Assembly: GCA_964649195.1 (NCBI GenBank)
Contig: CAZYPK010000101.1
Span: forward strand, 1 to 19,014
Source of the DNA: JTS-RE9 sp964649195
GTDB taxonomy: Bacteria > Planctomycetota > Phycisphaerae > Phycisphaerales > Phycisphaeraceae
Direction: 5' to 3'
DNA length: 19,014 bases
Under the pieces are notes generated by a model that made no database searches, had not been told where the DNA came from, and saw only the letters and a list, made by a program, of their open reading frames with translations. Every line of letters starts with the position of its first letter. The stretch's first letter is position 1. A program made the position numbers and the translations under genes. Below, in pieces: positions 16,341-19,014 of this stretch.

Positions 16341-17201
16341 ATGACCTGCGGCTACCTGATCGACATGGATGGCGTCATCTATCGCGGCTCCTGCGTCATT
16401 CCCGGCGCCGACCGCTTCATCAACTCGCTCGTCGAACGGAACATCCCCTTCACCTTCCTCACCAACAACAGCCAGCGCACCCGCCGCGACATGGCGATGA
16501 AGCTTCGCCGGATGGGATTCAACATCGGTGAAAAACATGTCTTCACCTGCGCCATGGCCACGGCCCGCTACCTCGCCCGGCAGAAGCCCGACGGCACCGC
16601 GTTCGTCATCGGCGAAGGCGGCCTGCTCAACGCCCTCCATCACCACGGCTTCGCCATCGTCGAGAAGGACCCCGACTTCGTCGTCGTCGGCGAAGGCCGG
16701 ACCTTCAACGCCGAGATGATGGAGCAGGCCGTCAATCTCATCCTCGGCGGCGCCCGGCTCATCGCCACCAACCTCGACCCCAACTGCCCCACCCAGGCCG
16801 GCACCCGCCCAGGCTGCGGCGCGATCGTCGCCCTCCTCGAAGCCGCCACCGGCGCCAAGGCCTTCTCCGTCGGCAAGCCCAGCCCCATCATGATGCGCGG
16901 CGCACGCAAGGAGATCGGCCTCTCCGCCGCCCAGACCATCATGATCGGCGACACCATGGAAACCGACATCCTCGGCGGCGTGCAACTGGGCTACCGCACC
17001 CTGCTCGTCCTCACGGGTGGCACCCGCCGCGAAGACCTGCGAAAGTTTTCGTATCAGCCCGATCGCGTCGTCGAATCGATCACCGCACTGGATCACGATG
17101 AACTGGCCGCGACGATGCCCGAGCATGAGGATGATGAAGATGCGGATGCAGGCATGGTCGGCACACCAATGGTGCGAACGCTCAGCCACAGCGCGGCGTG
17201 A
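16341..17201 (+). CDS. HAD-superfamily phosphatase, NagD/HAD-IIA type
   Basis: Predicted 286-residue cytoplasmic phosphatase. Motif I is DMDGVIYRG with D8 (nucleophile) and D10. Motif II is LTNNSQRT (T41-N42-N43). Motif III is K179 in SVGKPSP. Motif IV is IGDTMETDILGG with D204 and D209. The C2-type cap lies between motifs II and III, as in NagD, UmpH and phosphoglycolate-type enzymes. Substrate could be a nucleotide monophosphate or sugar phosphate; sequence alone does not decide. ATG 16341 has AAAGGA at 16329-16334 with 6-nt spacing, and the protein then begins directly at the first beta strand; upstream in-frame starts give an unlikely arginine-rich extension. The C-terminal tail is acidic (EHEDDEDADAG) and not part of the core fold. 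The gene may be read from the sigma-54-type promoter at 16036 and is followed by an intrinsic terminator. Confidence 0.92.
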   Translation: MTCGYLIDMDGVIYRGSCVIPGADRFINSLVERNIPFTFLTNNSQRTRRDMAMKLRRMGFNIGEKHVFTCAMATARYLARQKPDGTAFVIGEGGLLNALHHHGFAIVEKDPDFVVVGEGRTFNAEMMEQAVNLILGGARLIATNLDPNCPTQAGTRPGCGAIVALLEAATGAKAFSVGKPSPIMMRGARKEIGLSAAQTIMIGDTMETDILGGVQLGYRTLLVLTGGTRREDLRKFSYQPDRVVESITALDHDELAATMPEHEDDEDADAGMVGTPMVRTLSHSAA

Positions 17202-17228
17202 TCGTCCGAGCCGCAAGGCGTAAAAGCA

Positions 17229-17274
17229 CCATTTCAAAACGCATTCGAGCCGCGTTTTGAGATGGTTTCTTATT
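17229..17274 (+). terminator. Rho-independent terminator after the HAD gene
   Basis: Arm CCATTTCAAAACGC (17229-17242), 9-nt loop, arm GCGTTTTGAGATGG (17252-17265): 14 bp with one G-U pair, followed by TTTCTTATT (17266-17274). It lies 27 bp after the stop codon at 17199-17201. The stem is fairly AT-rich but long and well placed. Confidence 0.8.
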
Positions 17275-17331
17275 CCCCGTTTCCGTCCCTGTCTCCAGAA
17301 TACCCAAACCCCCAAAGCGGGAACGAACTAA

Positions 17332-17337
17332 TATAAT
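17332..17337 (+). promoter_or_regulatory. Possible -10 element of the PEP-CTERM gene
   Basis: An exact TATAAT in a locally AT-rich stretch about 140 bp before the PEP-CTERM start. I see no good -35 at 16-18 bp upstream and no extended -10, so this is only a candidate. The stretch 17275-17370 has no gene. Confidence 0.25.
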
Positions 17338-17370
17338 ATCAATAAATAGAAATAACCCTTGCGTAACGGT

Positions 17371-17446
17371 TGCCACATGAATATGATGCGGTCCGCTGGA
17401 CAGCGATGTGGTCTGGCCAAGGTGCCACGCTGGCAATTCCTGCCAC
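17371..17446 (+). promoter_or_regulatory. Cluster of TGCCAC/TGGCA boxes upstream of the PEP-CTERM gene
   Basis: TGCCAC occurs at 17371-17376, 17423-17428 and 17441-17446, with an inverted TGGCA at 17431-17435 and a near-copy TGGCC at 17414-17418. The central boxes alternate in orientation (TGCCA-CGC-TGGCA-ATTCC-TGCCA). The last box ends 31 bp before the start codon. The arrangement suggests a protein-binding region, possibly an operator; no regulator is identified. Confidence 0.35.
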
Positions 17447-17477
17447 AATTTTCCATCCCACTGAGAACGGAGCGATC

Positions 17478-18311
17478 ATGAAAAACGTGCAAGTCATTCT
17501 TCTGTGTGTTGCCGGTGCGCTGGTCTGCGCGAACGACGTACAAGCCATTGTGGTTGCGACAGAGGATTTTGAATCGTACAACGCCAGCGCCGGCACGGGC
17601 ACCAATCTCGCCGGGCAAGGTGCGTGGACGATCCTCGCGAACTCCCCGACGATCCGCAATGATTTCACGGTGGGCAGCCTCGATGGCAAGGTTTACTATT
17701 CGGATGACAGCGCGGGATCGGTCTCCTACCGGCATGATGGCGTCAGCTATGTGGCTGCGTCGGACAAGGCGATTTCGATTGAGTTCACCGGCCGCATGAG
17801 TGTCACCGGCACGCCGACTGGTCGCTGGTCCCGCGCAGGTGTGGGCCATTTCGACGGTGTCAACCTGAACCCTGGCCTCTATTTCGGAGCGTTCGGAACT
17901 TCATGGGGCGTTGCCCTTGGCTCGGGAACGGGTGCCGGCACCGTGCTGGCGACTTCCACGGACGGTTTCCCGGCGAACTCAACCATCTTTGACTTGCAGC
18001 TTCTCGTGGACCTGGATGCCAAGACTGCGACGCTCTTCGTGGAAAATTCCGAGCTGGCAGGCATCGACTGGTTCACACCGGCTGGCATGGCCAACTTCAG
18101 CGTTGCAGGCCTGGACACCAGCGCCCTGGACGGCAAGAACCCGCTCAACTGGAACAGCCTTTACATCCGCAGCATCGCAGCGGGCGATACGATCGACAAT
18201 ATCGTCATCATCACGACTCCGATCCCGGAACCATCAACGTGTGCCCTGGCTGCCTTGGGCCTGCTCTCATTGGGCATGACCCGTCGCGCAAAGGCAGAGG
18301 CTGGGCGATAA
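17478..18311 (+). CDS. PEP-CTERM sorting-domain protein, jelly-roll-like
   Basis: Predicted 277-residue exported protein. A signal peptide (MKNVQVILLCVAGALVCAND, then VQA) is followed by a long beta-rich region starting TEDFESYNAS. In style this resembles concanavalin/LamG-like PEP-CTERM proteins, but I assign no specific domain. The C-terminus is a full PEP-CTERM signal: PEPSTCALAALGLLSLGM (from about residue 250), a hydrophobic helix, then basic TRRAKAEAGR. PEP-CTERM proteins are cut and sorted to the outer surface by an exosortase encoded elsewhere. ATG 17478 has GGAG at 17469-17472 with 5-nt spacing and opens on the signal peptide; the frame extends upstream without sense. Its function on the surface is unknown. 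It has its own upstream regulatory region and does not appear to be cotranscribed with the HAD gene, which is terminated. Confidence 0.88.
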   Translation: MKNVQVILLCVAGALVCANDVQAIVVATEDFESYNASAGTGTNLAGQGAWTILANSPTIRNDFTVGSLDGKVYYSDDSAGSVSYRHDGVSYVAASDKAISIEFTGRMSVTGTPTGRWSRAGVGHFDGVNLNPGLYFGAFGTSWGVALGSGTGAGTVLATSTDGFPANSTIFDLQLLVDLDAKTATLFVENSELAGIDWFTPAGMANFSVAGLDTSALDGKNPLNWNSLYIRSIAAGDTIDNIVIITTPIPEPSTCALAALGLLSLGMTRRAKAEAGR

Positions 18312-18370
18312 CGGCAATACCAAGTCGTCACATCACGGCGAATACAAGAATTCAAAGCGGGACTTATAAA

Positions 18371-18422
18371 CCCCAACAGCTCGCGAGGCGATAGTGCCCG
18401 GCGAGCCGTTTTCGCGTTGGGG
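18371..18422. repeat. Two-part hairpin after the PEP-CTERM gene
   Basis: CCCCAAC (18371-18377) pairs GTTGGGG (18416-18422), and inside it GCTCGC (18379-18384) pairs GCGAGC (18401-18406). No T-tract follows on the + strand, so it is not a typical intrinsic terminator, though it may still mark the 3' end of the PEP-CTERM transcript. Confidence 0.5.
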
Positions 18423-18459
18423 ATCAGCAGATTCCTTGGGAGTTCGACGCGCGATCGAC

Positions 18460-18597
18460 AGGCACACTCGACCCGCAGACGGGTCTCGCGTGCCTGACCG
18501 GACTTGCAAAGTCCGGCTCGGAAAGAGCAAAGGCACCACGGAAATGCTGTGCGACTCCGCTTCTTTCAGAGCCGGGTTTTGCAAACCCGGTCGGCTC
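18460..18597. repeat. Palindromic repeat block with two TTGCAAA-centred dyads
   Basis: Three dyads in a row. First, AGGCAC (18460-18465) faces GTGCCT (18490-18495), with ACCCG/CGGGT inside. Second, CCGGACTTGCAAAGTCCGG at 18498-18516. Third, CCGGGTTTTGCAAACCCGG at 18572-18590. The last two share length and the TTGCAAA centre, and both are followed within a few bases by GGCTCG. Bases 18312-18783 otherwise show no supportable gene. Confidence 0.75.
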
Positions 18598-18677
18598 GCG
18601 TGAATATTTCTGGCCCGTATCGTTTTGCCAACAGGTGCGGGTGCGTTGCCCCCCACATGGCGTTTTCGACGCAAAAA

Positions 18678-18714
18678 ACGTGGGTTTTGCAAATTGCAGT
18701 CCACGTGCTAGCAT
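18678..18714 (+). promoter_or_regulatory. Possible promoter with overlapping dyads, upstream of the right-edge gene
   Basis: TTGCAA (18687-18692), 16-bp spacer, TAGCAT (18709-18714) preceded by TG at 18706-18707, giving an extended -10. ACGTGG (18678-18683) and CCACGT (18701-18706) flank the -35-like part, and a small TGCAA-A-TTGCA dyad lies inside. It could drive the gene at 18784, with a repressor or activator site, but this is inferred from pattern only. Confidence 0.35.
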
Positions 18715-18783
18715 TTTCTTGAAAGGCCGTGCATGTTTTTGACCGAATAGACCTGTGAGCACTAACCGTATCGGGATGGCGAA

Positions 18784-19014
18784 ATGCTTAACGATGAACA
18801 AGAAAATGTCCCATCTCGTAGACCAACCAGCAAAGATATTGAATATTTGAAGCAGCTACAGCGGGGACGGCAGCGAGAGACCTTGGCAATGGGCTCAGCC
18901 ATTGCGATGGTCGTGCTCGCGTCAGCGTTTCCCCTGTTGGTGATTTATTGGATGGTGTCTAGTACTACAACGCTACAAGCCGTCTCATCGGCATCGACGT
19001 ATGTCCTTCAACTT
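18784..19014 (+). CDS. N-terminal part of a membrane protein, cut by the window edge
   Basis: ATG 18784 opens 77 codons that run without a stop to the last base of the window, so the gene continues beyond it. GGGA at 18773-18776 lies 7 nt upstream of the start. The same frame has stops at 18748-18750 and 18760-18762, so no earlier start is possible. The first 35 residues are polar and charged (MLNDEQENVPSRRPTSKD...). They are followed by a strong membrane helix, roughly MGSAIAMVVLASAF then PLLVIYWMV (about 36-58), and a Ser/Thr-rich segment. This could be a sensor kinase, chemoreceptor-like or other single-span protein, but no domain is visible yet. I do not assign a function. Confidence 0.6.
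   Translation, partial: MLNDEQENVPSRRPTSKDIEYLKQLQRGRQRETLAMGSAIAMVVLASAFPLLVIYWMVSSTTTLQAVSSASTYVLQL

Noticed and set aside
1..19014. tRNA, rRNA, insertion sequence or integrase genes
   Set aside because: None were recognisable on either strand.

Overview
The window reads as chromosomal DNA of a planctomycete, probably of the Phycisphaerae type. This is an inference from three things: GC-rich coding DNA; a DUF4159 / MoxR / DUF58 / BatA-like / very long DUF4175-like gene run of the kind found in Planctomycetota; and a PEP-CTERM exosortase substrate. All confident genes lie on the + strand.

Layout. 1-294 is non-coding and repeat-rich (inverted and direct repeats). 295-2865 encodes an exported TPR protein with a zinc-peptidase (HExxH) domain. 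A 92-bp near-perfect hairpin separates it from an exported DUF4159 protein (2985-3824). A 203-bp gap holding inverted 7-bp repeats follows. Next come a MoxR AAA+ ATPase (4028-5056), a DUF58 protein (5053-6066) and a BatA-like VWA membrane protein (6063-8177), each joined by a 4-bp ATGA stop/start overlap. A second gap (8178-8398) holds two facing arrays of 7-bp repeats. The run resumes with a 1327-residue membrane-anchored coiled-coil protein (8399-12382), a VWA plus glutamine-amidotransferase-like membrane protein (12379-14844, again an ATGA overlap) and an exported caspase-fold protein (14847-15842). A possible 48-codon ORF overlaps the end of that gene.

15843-16340 has no convincing gene but carries an exact match to the sigma-54 -24/-12 promoter consensus, followed by a leader rich in hairpins. 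It leads to a NagD-type HAD phosphatase gene (16341-17201), which ends in a clear rho-independent terminator. After a regulatory-looking gap with repeated TGCCAC boxes comes a PEP-CTERM protein (17478-18311). 18312-18783 is non-coding with palindromic repeats, including two related TTGCAAA-centred palindromes. At the right edge a membrane protein gene starts at 18784 and runs out of the window; only its N-terminus is visible.

How the genes fit together. The MoxR ATPase with DUF58, BatA-like and other VWA proteins is expected to act as an ATP-driven, metal-dependent chaperone or assembly machine at the inner membrane. Here its partners include a long membrane-anchored coiled-coil protein, a large VWA/amidotransferase-like protein, a possible (perhaps inactive) caspase-fold protein and, upstream, an exported zinc peptidase. 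I infer a cell-envelope assembly or quality-control role; the actual substrate cannot be read from the sequence.
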